Positions 1 through 5,710 of a stretch of 5,773 nt of DNA are shown in pieces (positions within the stretch are counted from its first letter, which is position 1; every line of letters begins with the position of its first letter). Where the stretch lies: the NCBI GenBank assembly GCA_030621075.1, contig JAUXII010000078.1, positions 1 through 5,773 on the forward strand, given 5' to 3'. Under the pieces are notes generated by a model, which saw only the letters and a list, made by a program, of their open reading frames with translations, ran no database searches and was not told where the DNA came from. Both the position numbers and the translations under genes were made by a program. The DNA is from Lentimicrobiaceae bacterium. Its GTDB lineage: Bacteria > Bacteroidota > Bacteroidia > Bacteroidales > JAGONC01.

Positions 1-729
1 AGTTATGGCTGCTGCCCCACCATCAATCTTGATATCATGAATTTTAAATTCGCTCAGGTCAAGGTCAAATTCAGCGGCGCCAATATCCAGATCCAAATCC
101 CAAACAGGCATTCTGTTTATTTTAATATCAACTTTATCGCCTCCATCTTTAAATCGAACATGCGACTTCTGAAGATTAAGATGAATAATCCTTTTATCAT
201 CAATGTCTTTTGAAGTCATACTATAACGACCCAGGGTGCCTGTTTTTTCAAATTCAATCAATTCATTTGTCCATTCAGCCAATTTAAAATCGCCAGCCAC
301 AGCATCAAGATGCAATTCTGCCTCCTTAATATTAGATTCAAACGGCTCACTGAACGTTTGGGAAATATCCTTATCGTATTTATAATCAATGTCATCGTCA
401 AAGTCATAAGTACGGCTATCATCCTTCTTATCATCATCGTCCCAATAATAATGATGGAAAAAAGGATAACTTGATGATCTCAGGCCCAAATACCGATGAT
501 GATCCATCTGGGTAAAAATCAGCACCCCAATCGCAACAGTTGATAATGCCAGGATGAGCTTAACAGAACTCTTCACCGGAATTAGCGAAATGCCCCACAA
601 AACCAGGAACAAAGGCCATAACTTAAAAACAGCAAACCAATGGAAGTAAATTACCCCAAAATTCTTCAGGATAAAAAGCGCTCCGAATAGAATCAGGATA
701 ACGCCCCAAAATATTTTTCTGTAATTCAT
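1..729 (-). CDS. LiaF-like membrane protein, C-terminus cut by window edge
   Basis: This gene runs off the left end of the window; 243 residues are visible from an ATG at 729. Residues about 6-21, 37-51 and 56-73 are hydrophobic and give three likely membrane segments. The first two follow the 'GvililfGalFilknfg ... lWPlflvlwGi' pattern of LiaI/LiaF-type (DUF5668-like) membrane domains. A soluble linker follows that is rich in His, Tyr and Asp (residues 77-121, including HHYYWDDDDKKDD). From about residue 125 the protein becomes a beta-rich region (EAELHLDAVAGDFKLAEW, then DLDLDIGAAEFDLDLSEF), as in the LiaF C-terminal or DUF4097-like 'toast-rack' beta-helix domains. LiaF proteins are membrane regulators of cell-envelope stress signalling in Firmicutes; the role in Bacteroidota is not established. 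It starts 4 bp after the PspC-domain gene stops, so the two are surely co-transcribed. Probably some tens of residues are missing at the C-terminus. Confidence 0.8.
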   Translation of the reverse strand, partial: MNYRKIFWGVILILFGALFILKNFGVIYFHWFAVFKLWPLFLVLWGISLIPVKSSVKLILALSTVAIGVLIFTQMDHHRYLGLRSSSYPFFHHYYWDDDDKKDDSRTYDFDDDIDYKYDKDISQTFSEPFESNIKEAELHLDAVAGDFKLAEWTNELIEFEKTGTLGRYSMTSKDIDDKRIIHLNLQKSHVRFKDGGDKVDIKINRMPVWDLDLDIGAAEFDLDLSEFKIHDIKIDGGAAAIT

Positions 730-733
730 TTTA

Positions 734-1183
734 TTAATTTTTGGGATTACTATATGAATTCTTTAAAATTAAAATACCGGCCACAATCAGAATGATTGGC
801 CAAAGGTCGCCAAAATCAAGTCCGGGAAAAAACTTTTCAATCAGAAACAAAACTCCGAGAGTAATTAAGATAATCCCTCCTATAAGGCTGCCTTTCCCAT
901 GCTCTTTAGAATGATCTTTTTTTTCAGCTGCTGAAGGCTGGTTTTCAATATTTTCATTTTCTTTTTCCATTGTTTTATCAGTATTAAATGAATAATCAGG
1001 TTTTTCAGGAATAAATATCCAAAGAAGCAGGTAAGCAATTAATCCTCCACCGCCAACAACAGCCATCACAACAAAAATAATTCGAACAATAAGTGGGTCA
1101 ACATTCAGGTATTCCCCAAAGCCTCCGGCAACACCGCCAATCATCTTGTCGGTGGAGCTTCTATATAACCGAGATTTTTCCAT
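734..1183 (-). CDS. PspC-domain protein with C-terminal LiaI/LiaF-type membrane hairpin
   Basis: A 149-residue inner-membrane protein with two modules. Residues 3-62 are a full PspC domain: KSRLYRSSTDKMIGGVAGG, then the typical 'GeYlnVDPLIVRIIFV' stretch, a glycine run (44-47) and a membrane segment ending LLLWIFIPEKP. Residues 63-97 are a charged linker rich in Glu, Lys and Asn. Residues 98-142 are a second hydrophobic hairpin (GGIILITLGVLFLIEKFFPG ... LWPIILIVAGILILKN) of the same LiaI/LiaF type that begins the next gene. PspC in enterobacteria senses membrane damage with PspB and controls the phage-shock response; here no pspA or pspB is seen, so only a general envelope-stress role is inferred. 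The ATG at 1183 begins directly at the conserved domain and lies about 33 bp from a Bacteroidetes-type -7 box. A second ATG 4 nt upstream is out of frame. Confidence 0.88.
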   Translation of the reverse strand: MEKSRLYRSSTDKMIGGVAGGFGEYLNVDPLIVRIIFVVMAVVGGGGLIAYLLLWIFIPEKPDYSFNTDKTMEKENENIENQPSAAEKKDHSKEHGKGSLIGGIILITLGVLFLIEKFFPGLDFGDLWPIILIVAGILILKNSYSNPKN

Positions 1184-1216
1184 ACATTAATTTCTTATTT
1201 GACGTAACTAAACACA

Positions 1217-1224
1217 CAAAGTTA
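1217..1224 (-). promoter_or_regulatory. Bacteroidetes-type -7 box TAACTTTG for the pspC/liaF pair
   Basis: On the minus strand this reads TAACTTTG, a full match to the TAnnTTTG -7 element used by the Bacteroidetes primary sigma factor. It sits in the 66-bp gap between tatC and the PspC gene, 33 bp before the start codon, so the predicted 5' leader is about 25-30 nt. The -33 region (near 1244-1248, reading ATGTG) is only a weak match to TTG. No terminator hairpin is visible between tatC and this promoter, so read-through from tatC may add to expression. Confidence 0.55.
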
Positions 1225-1249
1225 CAGAATAATTTTTGTTGAGCACATT

Positions 1250-2095
1250 TTAACCTGAAAGTTTACTTTGCCTGGCAAAAACTCTTTTAGAAACAAGTAT
1301 ACCCACTTCATACAATCCGAGTAGTGGTATTGCTACCATTATCTGGCTAAAAACATCAGCAGGAGTAATAATAGCTGAAAGGATCAAAACAATAACCAGT
1401 GCATATTTTCTATTTTTTTTCAAAAATGAAGGGGTAACAATACCAATTTCGGTTAAAAAGTATATAAAAACGGGCAGTTCAAAAACAGCACCCACTCCGA
1501 ACGAAAGTGTAACCACGGTATTAATATAGGAGCGCAATGCAATTTTGTTCAAAACAGCTTCACTCACCTGATAAGTTCCCAAAAAATTTAATGTTAATGG
1601 AACAATTAAAAAATAACTAAACAAAACACCAATAAAAAACAGAAGGGACATTATGGCAACAGTACCACCCGAATATCTCTTCTCACTACTTTTTAAGGCA
1701 GGTGTCACAAAACGCCATATTTCCCAAAGGATATATGGCGTAGCCAATATCACCCCTGCAGCTATTGAAATGTACATGTGTGTCATGAACTGTCCCGACA
1801 TTGTTATATTGATTATATTGAGGTTCAGTGAATCAATGCACAAGCCCTTGACAGAGATAAAGTCTGCCAGTTTACATAATAATTGATTTGTGATAAATTC
1901 TGAATCTTTTGGGGCCAGTATAATATAATCGAAAATAATTTTACGGTTAAGAAAAGCAACCACCGCAAAGATGAGGACAGCCAGCAATGAACGCACGATA
2001 TGCCAACGGAGCTCTTCCAGGTGCTCCCAGAAAGACATCTCTTTTTCCTGAAAAGTATTATTTCTTTTTTTCTTATTTGAAATTTCTTCTGTCAT
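1250..2095 (-). CDS. tatC: Sec-independent protein translocase subunit TatC
   Basis: TatC is the six-span inner-membrane core that, with TatB/TatA-type partners, binds twin-arginine signal peptides and exports folded proteins. The 281-residue protein shows the family landmarks: the cytoplasmic N-terminal FWEHLEELR (22-30, matching the HLxELR motif), ATPYILWEIWRFVTPAL (118-134) followed by Glu138, FELP (205-208, Glu206 equivalent to E. coli Glu170), and ITPADVFSQ (243-251, Asp247 equivalent to E. coli Asp211). A longer first periplasmic loop contains two cysteines (C74, C86), a feature I associate with Bacteroidetes TatC, possibly forming a disulfide. The N-terminus has about 19 lysine-rich residues before MSFWEHLEELR; a start at Met20 is possible, but the upstream ATG is preceded by AGGATGA and is preferred. 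No tatA or tatB gene is visible within this window. Confidence 0.96.
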   Translation of the reverse strand: MTEEISNKKKRNNTFQEKEMSFWEHLEELRWHIVRSLLAVLIFAVVAFLNRKIIFDYIILAPKDSEFITNQLLCKLADFISVKGLCIDSLNLNIINITMSGQFMTHMYISIAAGVILATPYILWEIWRFVTPALKSSEKRYSGGTVAIMSLLFFIGVLFSYFLIVPLTLNFLGTYQVSEAVLNKIALRSYINTVVTLSFGVGAVFELPVFIYFLTEIGIVTPSFLKKNRKYALVIVLILSAIITPADVFSQIMVAIPLLGLYEVGILVSKRVFARQSKLSG

Positions 2096-2125
2096 TCATC
2101 CTGAACTTGCTGATCAAAGAAAGTT

Positions 2126-2133
2126 CAAAATTA
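2126..2133 (-). promoter_or_regulatory. Possible -7 box TAATTTTG upstream of tatC
   Basis: The minus strand reads TAATTTTG, matching TAnnTTTG, 31 bp before the tatC ATG, a spacing similar to the promoter before the PspC gene. I find no good TTG at the -33 position, and the surrounding DNA is AT-rich, where the motif can arise by chance. tatC may instead be read through from the upstream operon. Confidence 0.3.
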
Positions 2134-2165
2134 CAAAAAAGAACCGACTTAAAACCTTTGTGTGT

Positions 2166-2321
2166 TCAGGGATTAGAAATAGCCTTACCACAAAGGCGGC
2201 AAGTCACTAATAAATCAGAAGCCGACTCCCTGACAGATTTTTGCACATAAATTTCTTCAAGGACAATGTCAAGTTTTTTATTTATTACATCTATTTGATC
2301 TTGTATTTTATTCTCAGTCAT
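2166..2321 (-). CDS. Small 51-residue coiled-coil protein with a CxxC tail; possibly truncated
   Basis: An ATG-initiated ORF of 51 codons fills most of the gap between the membrane protein gene and tatC. It is highly charged and helical: I6, I10, I13, L17, V20 and I24 follow exact 3-4 heptad spacing, and the segment DQIDVINKKLDIVLEEIYVQ is a textbook amphipathic coiled coil. The last 16 residues carry one CxxC pair (C41, C44; TCRLCGKAISNP). From memory, the first 40 residues resemble the N-terminus of longer (about 170-200 residue) Bacteroidetes proteins annotated as DUF1641-type, including an aligned Gly-Lys at residues 45-46. If so, this is either a natural short relative or the 5' remnant of a longer gene that now stops at TGA 2166-2168. 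Start context is AT-rich without a Shine-Dalgarno. It begins 49 bp after the upstream stop and ends 70 bp before tatC. Function unknown. Confidence 0.55.
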   Translation of the reverse strand: MTENKIQDQIDVINKKLDIVLEEIYVQKSVRESASDLLVTCRLCGKAISNP

Positions 2322-2370
2322 TGTTTTGATTATTAAATGGTATTAAACCCCAGGGCAAGGCCAATAAATT

Positions 2371-3579
2371 TCACTCCATTCCATCCAAATTCTTTTGGAA
2401 AGTCATTAACCAGCCATCAGCCTGAGAGATGGTCATTGAGATCGATCTCAAAGGCCTGGTAATGAACGTCCGGGGCTTTGCCATGCTATTCATCATCAAA
2501 GGCAAAGCATTAAAAGCGAGGGAAAGGGAGAGATATATTTTCTTAAATCCTTTTTTGAAAAGGTGATTTTTAATTTTGGGGCTTCGAAGTTCCACACTAA
2601 TAGCAGTGAATCCAATTACGACCAGGAGAGCACGCAAATTCATTTTCACGCCAATAAGTAATCCCTGCCAATGTGTACTTTGCCCAGTAAAATCAAAATT
2701 ATTCCAAAACAATGTTGCCAACACGGTTATAAACAAAAGTTGCATCCAAAAAACCGGTTTCCCAAGCCTTTTAAGGTTGGCATAGTAATGAACAATACAA
2801 AATGCTACGTAAACTGTCAGGAAAATTATCGCATAGTACACCTCCAATGTATTTAGCATCCACAAAATAAGCGGGATACTAATCAAATGAATGAACAGAT
2901 ATAAAAGGGAGTAGTTTCTGTTTGATTTGATTTCCAGCGGATTCTCTCCTTTAAGATCAAGACTGAATTCATTTTCGTTTGACACTTTCATCATAACAGA
3001 TTTTCTACCAATGTAATTACCAAGGATAACTGCAGAAAAACCGATGATAAGATAAACCAGGATCAACAACGATACGGCGACCCACGGATCGGCATTGCTG
3101 ATATTCAATTGCTGCGAGGCAAAATAAAAAATATTCAGGTATATTTTAAAAATGTCAAAGCTATACAATATTAATAAGCCGACAAGTTGATGGATCAGGA
3201 CACTAAAAAGACTTAATGATCCACCAATAATCAAGCCGATCATATTTCCGCCAAACAGTGTAATTGATAATTGAAGCAACATGGCTTCAAGCATTATTCC
3301 AATCATAGGGCCAAGAATAACAGCACTTGGGGAGATGGATTTCATTAAAGCACAGATAAGCCCTGCTCTCCAGATGAGCCCTTTATCAGGCCAATTTTTG
3401 TAAAATGCTATCAGGAGGACAACTCCAAAAAAAGCAAGAATTGAACCTGAGAATGGTATTCGTAGGTTATGCAGAAAGCTTCCAACAATAATTTCTACTG
3501 AAGCCCATAATCCACCAACCACAGCGGCCTTTAGCCAAACCATTTCCAATGACAATGATATTTCTTTCTTTTCTGTCAT
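2371..3579 (-). CDS. Polytopic membrane protein, possible ECF-type S/T fusion
   Basis: A 402-residue integral membrane protein with roughly ten hydrophobic segments in two clusters. Segments between about 16 and 190 form the first, and segments between about 220 and 360 the second. They are separated by a polar stretch (about 192-218). The N-terminal cluster contains conserved-looking loops (LWASVEIIVGSFLHNLRIPF at 24-43; KSISPSAVILGPMIGIMLEA at 80-99). The 'GPmiGi..E' signature and size recall substrate-binding S components of energy-coupling-factor transporters. The C-terminal cluster ends in a polar, Arg/Lys-rich region (ELRSPKIKNHLFKKGFKKIY ... LPLMMNSMAKPRTFITRPLRS) loosely like the cytoplasmic coupling region of CbiQ/EcfT proteins. 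Neither assignment is secure. It follows the NTPase gene closely (15 bp) and is presumably co-transcribed with it. A TTG codon immediately upstream (3580-3582) would add one residue; ATG at 3577-3579 is preferred. Confidence 0.75.
   Translation of the reverse strand: MTEKKEISLSLEMVWLKAAVVGGLWASVEIIVGSFLHNLRIPFSGSILAFFGVVLLIAFYKNWPDKGLIWRAGLICALMKSISPSAVILGPMIGIMLEAMLLQLSITLFGGNMIGLIIGGSLSLFSVLIHQLVGLLILYSFDIFKIYLNIFYFASQQLNISNADPWVAVSLLILVYLIIGFSAVILGNYIGRKSVMMKVSNENEFSLDLKGENPLEIKSNRNYSLLYLFIHLISIPLILWMLNTLEVYYAIIFLTVYVAFCIVHYYANLKRLGKPVFWMQLLFITVLATLFWNNFDFTGQSTHWQGLLIGVKMNLRALLVVIGFTAISVELRSPKIKNHLFKKGFKKIYLSLSLAFNALPLMMNSMAKPRTFITRPLRSISMTISQADGWLMTFQKNLDGME
2436..2451. repeat. 16-bp perfect palindrome TTGAGATCGATCTCAA
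   Basis: An uninterrupted 16-bp palindrome centred at 2443/2444, inside the 3' coding end of the membrane protein gene (codons for Leu-Arg-Ser-Ile-Ser). It resembles the dyad of a dimeric regulator site, but its position within a gene and over 100 bp from the next start makes chance equally likely. Confidence 0.4.
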
Positions 3580-3594
3580 CAATATAAGAGACTG

Positions 3595-4116
3595 TTAAAA
3601 AAACTTTTTGATCGTTTTGCCAAGCGATATGGGAAGAGTATCGTTAACATCAATAATTTGCGGCTTATCAATGTTCCATTCTTTGATAACAGCATTTACC
3701 AGTGTTCTTCTCACAACGAGTATCCGAATCAGGTTCTGTTTACGAATAACTTCAGTCAATACCGGATACCACCCGCCTCCAATTAGCTCAAATCCACCTA
3801 TTTCATCAATAACCATAACTTCCTTACCTGACTTTAACCCTTTTTTAATCGAATTTAATCCAAATTCAATTCCCCCGGGCTTAAAGTAAAAATGACGAAA
3901 CTTCAGGCTGCCGGGTGTATTTATATGGTCACAAAGCAATAAATGTTGTCCTGTTTCAATATCCACCACATTAAAACTATCACGCACTCCATCTTTCCAG
4001 GTGCCTGAAGCAAAAATTCCACTAACTGAGATATCTTCAGTTTTCAAAAAACTGATTAACTGCTTAATAAAGGTAGTTTTACCATCACCAGACGATCCTG
4101 TAAGGATGATTGTCAT
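3595..4116 (-). CDS. THEP1-type P-loop nucleoside-triphosphatase
   Basis: A 173-residue soluble P-loop NTPase. The Walker A motif is at the extreme N-terminus (GSSGDGKTT, 7-15). A hydrophobic strand with the Walker B acidic pair is VMVIDEIGGFEL (100-111; D104, E105), matching the DEIGxxEL signature of the THEP1/NTPase_1 family (human NTPCR, Aquifex THEP1). The length of about 170-180 residues is also typical. These enzymes hydrolyse nucleoside triphosphates in vitro, but their cellular role is unclear. No ABC signature (LSGGQ-like) is present, so it is not an ECF ATPase. It starts 3 bp after queA stops and ends 15 bp before the membrane protein gene, so the three form one transcription unit. 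Energising or regulating the membrane protein is an inference from that arrangement. Start ATG at 4116 leaves no room for an earlier start without overlapping queA. Confidence 0.85.
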   Translation of the reverse strand: MTIILTGSSGDGKTTFIKQLISFLKTEDISVSGIFASGTWKDGVRDSFNVVDIETGQHLLLCDHINTPGSLKFRHFYFKPGGIEFGLNSIKKGLKSGKEVMVIDEIGGFELIGGGWYPVLTEVIRKQNLIRILVVRRTLVNAVIKEWNIDKPQIIDVNDTLPISLGKTIKKFF

Positions 4117-4119
4117 AAA

Positions 4120-5364
4120 TTATTGATATTTATTTCTATAGAACAAACAACTATCGCCATAACTCAAAAACCTAAAATTATTTTCAAGAGCATATTTATA
4201 GACTTTTTTCCAATTCTCGCCAATAAATGCAGACACAAGAAGTAATAGCGTACTTTTAGGTTGATGAAAATTGGTTACTATTATTTCGGGTATCCTATAC
4301 TTATATCCTGGAACAATCATCAACCTTGTGCTACCATGAATCTCGTCCAGGTGATGTTTGTCCATATAACACAAAACTGCATGCATTGAATCTTTAACGC
4401 TTATATTCTTATCAAACGTTGATTTATACGGATCCCATTGATCAATTTTTATTTCACCTGTTGTGTGAGGATCTATCATAAGTTTCACCCCGTACCAGTA
4501 AAGGCTTTCAAGTGTACGAACAGTTGTAGTGCCAACGGCAATTTTAATTCGGGATGAATCTTTTGAAAGTTCTTCTATCACATTTCTTGTTATTGAAACG
4601 CGTTCGATGTGCATGTTATGTTGATCAACCGTAGGGGTGCTTACAGGTGTAAAAGTGCCTGCTCCAACATGGAGTGTCAGGAAAAATGCTTTAATATTTC
4701 TTTTTTTCAGGTTTTCTAAAACATCCGGGGTAAAATGCAGCCCTGCTGTTGGGGCAGCTACAGATCCATCCTGTTGTGCATAAACTGTTTGGTACCTTAC
4801 ATTATCAGTATCTACTGCTTCGCGGTTAATATAAGGCGGCAATGGTACTCTACCATATGCGACCAATACTTCCGAAAATGAATTCAAGGCAGGCGTCCAT
4901 GATAATTTGATCAACGAGTAACCGCCTTCACTTGACAATCTTTCAGCACTTAACATGCAATTCTTTCCTGAACATTCAAAAAATGTTGTCAAAACGCCAG
5001 ACTTCCATTTTTTTGAATTTCCAACAAGGCATTTCCATGTAACACCTGATTTTTGCTGGAAGGCTGTTTCCATCTCTCTTGCCGGGTGAACAGGCTCCAG
5101 GCAAAAAACCTCAATTTTAGCTCCCGTACTTTTTTCAAAAATCAGCCTTGCCCGGATAACCTTTGTATCATTAAAAAAAATTACGCTATTATCATTCAGG
5201 TATTGGGGGATATTTTTAAAAACATCCTGGCTGATACGGCCACTTCCATAGATGAGCAGTTTCGATTCATCTCTTACACTCAAAGGAAACTGGCTTATCT
5301 TTTCCGGAGCAAGGGGATAGTCGTATTCATCAATCTTGATACTGCCGGGAAGGTTTGCGTTCAC
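4120..5364 (-). CDS. queA: S-adenosylmethionine:tRNA ribosyltransferase-isomerase, long form
   Basis: QueA transfers and isomerises the ribosyl group of S-adenosylmethionine onto 7-aminomethyl-7-deazaguanine in tRNA, giving epoxyqueuosine at the wobble position. Family motifs are intact: FFNDTKVIRARL (63-74), GRVPLPPYI (171-179), RYQTVYA (190-196), DGSVAAPTAGLHFT (199-212), HVGAGTFTPV (232-241), HNMHIE (249-254), VGTTTVRTLES (277-287) and TNFHQPKSTLLLLVSAFIG (364-382). At 414 residues it is about 60 longer than E. coli QueA. Part of the excess is extra sequence at about 288-345, between the VRTLES motif and the MIVPGYKYRI segment. Bacteroidetes often carry such a long QueA-like paralogue beside a standard one, so the exact substrate is less certain than the family. 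The start is GTG at 5362-5364. An in-frame TAA stop lies 13 nt upstream and the next Met is near residue 98, so GTG is the credible start. It is the first long gene of the queA-NTPase-membrane protein operon. Confidence 0.95.
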   Translation of the reverse strand: MNANLPGSIKIDEYDYPLAPEKISQFPLSVRDESKLLIYGSGRISQDVFKNIPQYLNDNSVIFFNDTKVIRARLIFEKSTGAKIEVFCLEPVHPAREMETAFQQKSGVTWKCLVGNSKKWKSGVLTTFFECSGKNCMLSAERLSSEGGYSLIKLSWTPALNSFSEVLVAYGRVPLPPYINREAVDTDNVRYQTVYAQQDGSVAAPTAGLHFTPDVLENLKKRNIKAFFLTLHVGAGTFTPVSTPTVDQHNMHIERVSITRNVIEELSKDSSRIKIAVGTTTVRTLESLYWYGVKLMIDPHTTGEIKIDQWDPYKSTFDKNISVKDSMHAVLCYMDKHHLDEIHGSTRLMIVPGYKYRIPEIIVTNFHQPKSTLLLLVSAFIGENWKKVYKYALENNFRFLSYGDSCLFYRNKYQ

Positions 5365-5447
5365 TTCAGGATAGTTTTATTAATAAGGGGATTTTTTTTC
5401 GTAACCCGGTAACACTTAGTTCGATAAATACGTACCAGTTCAATCAT
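5361..5447 (-). CDS. Possible 28-codon leader ORF overlapping the queA start
   Basis: An ATG at 5445-5447 opens 28 codons, beginning MIELVRIYRTKCYRV and ending KTILK, that close at TGA 5361-5363. That stop overlaps the queA GTG start in a GTGA arrangement, the classic geometry of translational coupling. The peptide is strongly basic (Lys/Arg-rich) and matches no family I recognise. It begins about 13-20 nt downstream of the predicted transcription start from the TATCTTTG box, so ribosomes would meet it first. An in-frame TAA (5457-5459) lies four codons before the ATG. No Shine-Dalgarno is visible and an ORF of this length can be accidental, so this is a candidate only. Confidence 0.3.
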   Translation of the reverse strand: MIELVRIYRTKCYRVTKKNPLINKTILK

Positions 5448-5541
5448 TTTTGTCCATTATTTAATGCAAAGATACAAATGCTGTACAAAATAATAACATG
5501 TAGGTTCAATCTGTTCATTGAAATCATATTATTACTGCGAA
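5365..5541. other. queA upstream region: leader and promoter, no long gene
   Basis: This AT-rich stretch between the queA start and the palindrome block holds the -7 box at 5467-5474, the predicted queA leader of about 95 nt, and the candidate leader ORF. I looked for a preQ1-type riboswitch in the leader and do not see its A-rich tail and C-rich loop arrangement. The part from 5475 to 5541 has no recognisable gene or structure. No plausible gene lies on the plus strand. Confidence 0.6.
5467..5474 (-). promoter_or_regulatory. Bacteroidetes-type -7 box TATCTTTG for the queA operon
   Basis: The minus strand reads TTTGTATCTTTGCA, with TATCTTTG a full match to the TAnnTTTG -7 element and a typical flanking context. 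The expected transcription start is near 5460. The -33 position (about 5494-5499, reading ATGTTA) is only a partial match to TTG. There is no other good promoter between the palindrome block and queA, so this probably drives queA, the NTPase and the membrane protein. Confidence 0.65.
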
Positions 5542-5550
5542 TCAAGGGTT

Positions 5551-5568
5551 GAACCCCTATCGGGGTTC
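5551..5568. repeat. Hairpin GAACCCC-TATC-GGGGTTC
   Basis: A perfect 7-bp stem with a 4-nt loop. On the plus strand it is followed by a T-rich run (TTGTTGTTATTG), so it could act as a weak terminator for transcription entering from the left, although no plus-strand gene lies nearby. The left arm overlaps the terminal repeat and also forms the competing palindrome GGGTTGAACCC (5546-5556). Confidence 0.6.
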
Positions 5569-5591
5569 TTGTTGTTATTGCTTTATTATCC

Positions 5592-5606
5592 ACGGGTTAC
5601 ACCCGT
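5592..5606. repeat. Hairpin ACGGGT-TAC-ACCCGT
   Basis: A perfect 6-bp stem closed by a 3-nt loop, directly preceding the large nested hairpin. Its GGGTTAC core recurs at 5686-5692 on the far side of that hairpin. Confidence 0.55.
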
Positions 5607-5607
5607 A

Positions 5608-5670
5608 GCTATTCACGTTATACCCCCCTTCGGCGGATAAGATTGTCCGAAGGACAATAATGTGAATAGC
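5608..5670. repeat. Large nested hairpin, 14-bp outer stem with two inner hairpins
   Basis: The outer arms GCTATTCAC (5608-5616) and GTGAATAGC (5662-5670) pair perfectly. The stem continues inward through a G-T wobble and four more pairs to 5621/5657. Inside, two smaller stems compete with or stack in it: a C-rich/G-rich stem around a CTTCGG loop (5624-5636, one mismatch) and a perfect 7-bp stem ATTGTCC-GAA-GGACAAT (5642-5658). This reads as a cruciform or branched single-strand structure, typical of transposase-recognised DNA hairpins. Confidence 0.6.
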
Positions 5671-5691
5671 CCCATGCGAAGCTCGGGGTTA
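5667..5691. repeat. Imperfect hairpin TAGCCCC ... GGGGTTA
   Basis: The CCCC/GGGG stem (5670-5673 with 5685-5688) is extended outward by a G-T wobble and two A-T pairs. After two mismatches a GC/GC inner stem closes a GAA loop (5676-5682). Its left arm shares four bases with the right arm of the large nested hairpin, so the two cannot form fully at once. The two mismatches suggest decay of a once longer palindrome. Confidence 0.5.
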
Positions 5692-5710
5692 CCAATAGAA
5701 ATTCCAAAAA

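Noticed and set aside
1653..1886. Plus-strand ORF of 77 codons
   Set aside because: It lies wholly inside tatC, whose protein motifs are unmistakable; the plus-strand peptide has no recognisable features.
1987..2250. Plus-strand ORF of 87 codons spanning the tatC start and the small gene
   Set aside because: It overlaps the certain N-terminus of tatC and the heptad-patterned small ORF on the other strand, and its peptide shows no domain or start signal.
2322..2370. Terminator after the membrane protein gene
   Set aside because: The GGCC/CCC/GGGG run near 2347-2362 forms no stable stem followed by a T-tract on the minus strand.
3608..3889. Plus-strand ORF of 93 codons
   Set aside because: It is a shadow of the NTPase gene, which has intact Walker A and B motifs on the minus strand.
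5053..5412. Plus-strand ORF of 119 codons
   Set aside because: It is antisense to the N-terminal third of queA, where the conserved FFNDTKVIRARL motif fixes the coding strand.
5365..5460. preQ1 riboswitch in the queA leader
   Set aside because: The leader lacks the compact stem, C-rich loop and A-rich tail of preQ1 aptamers; only AT-rich sequence and a short possible ORF are visible.
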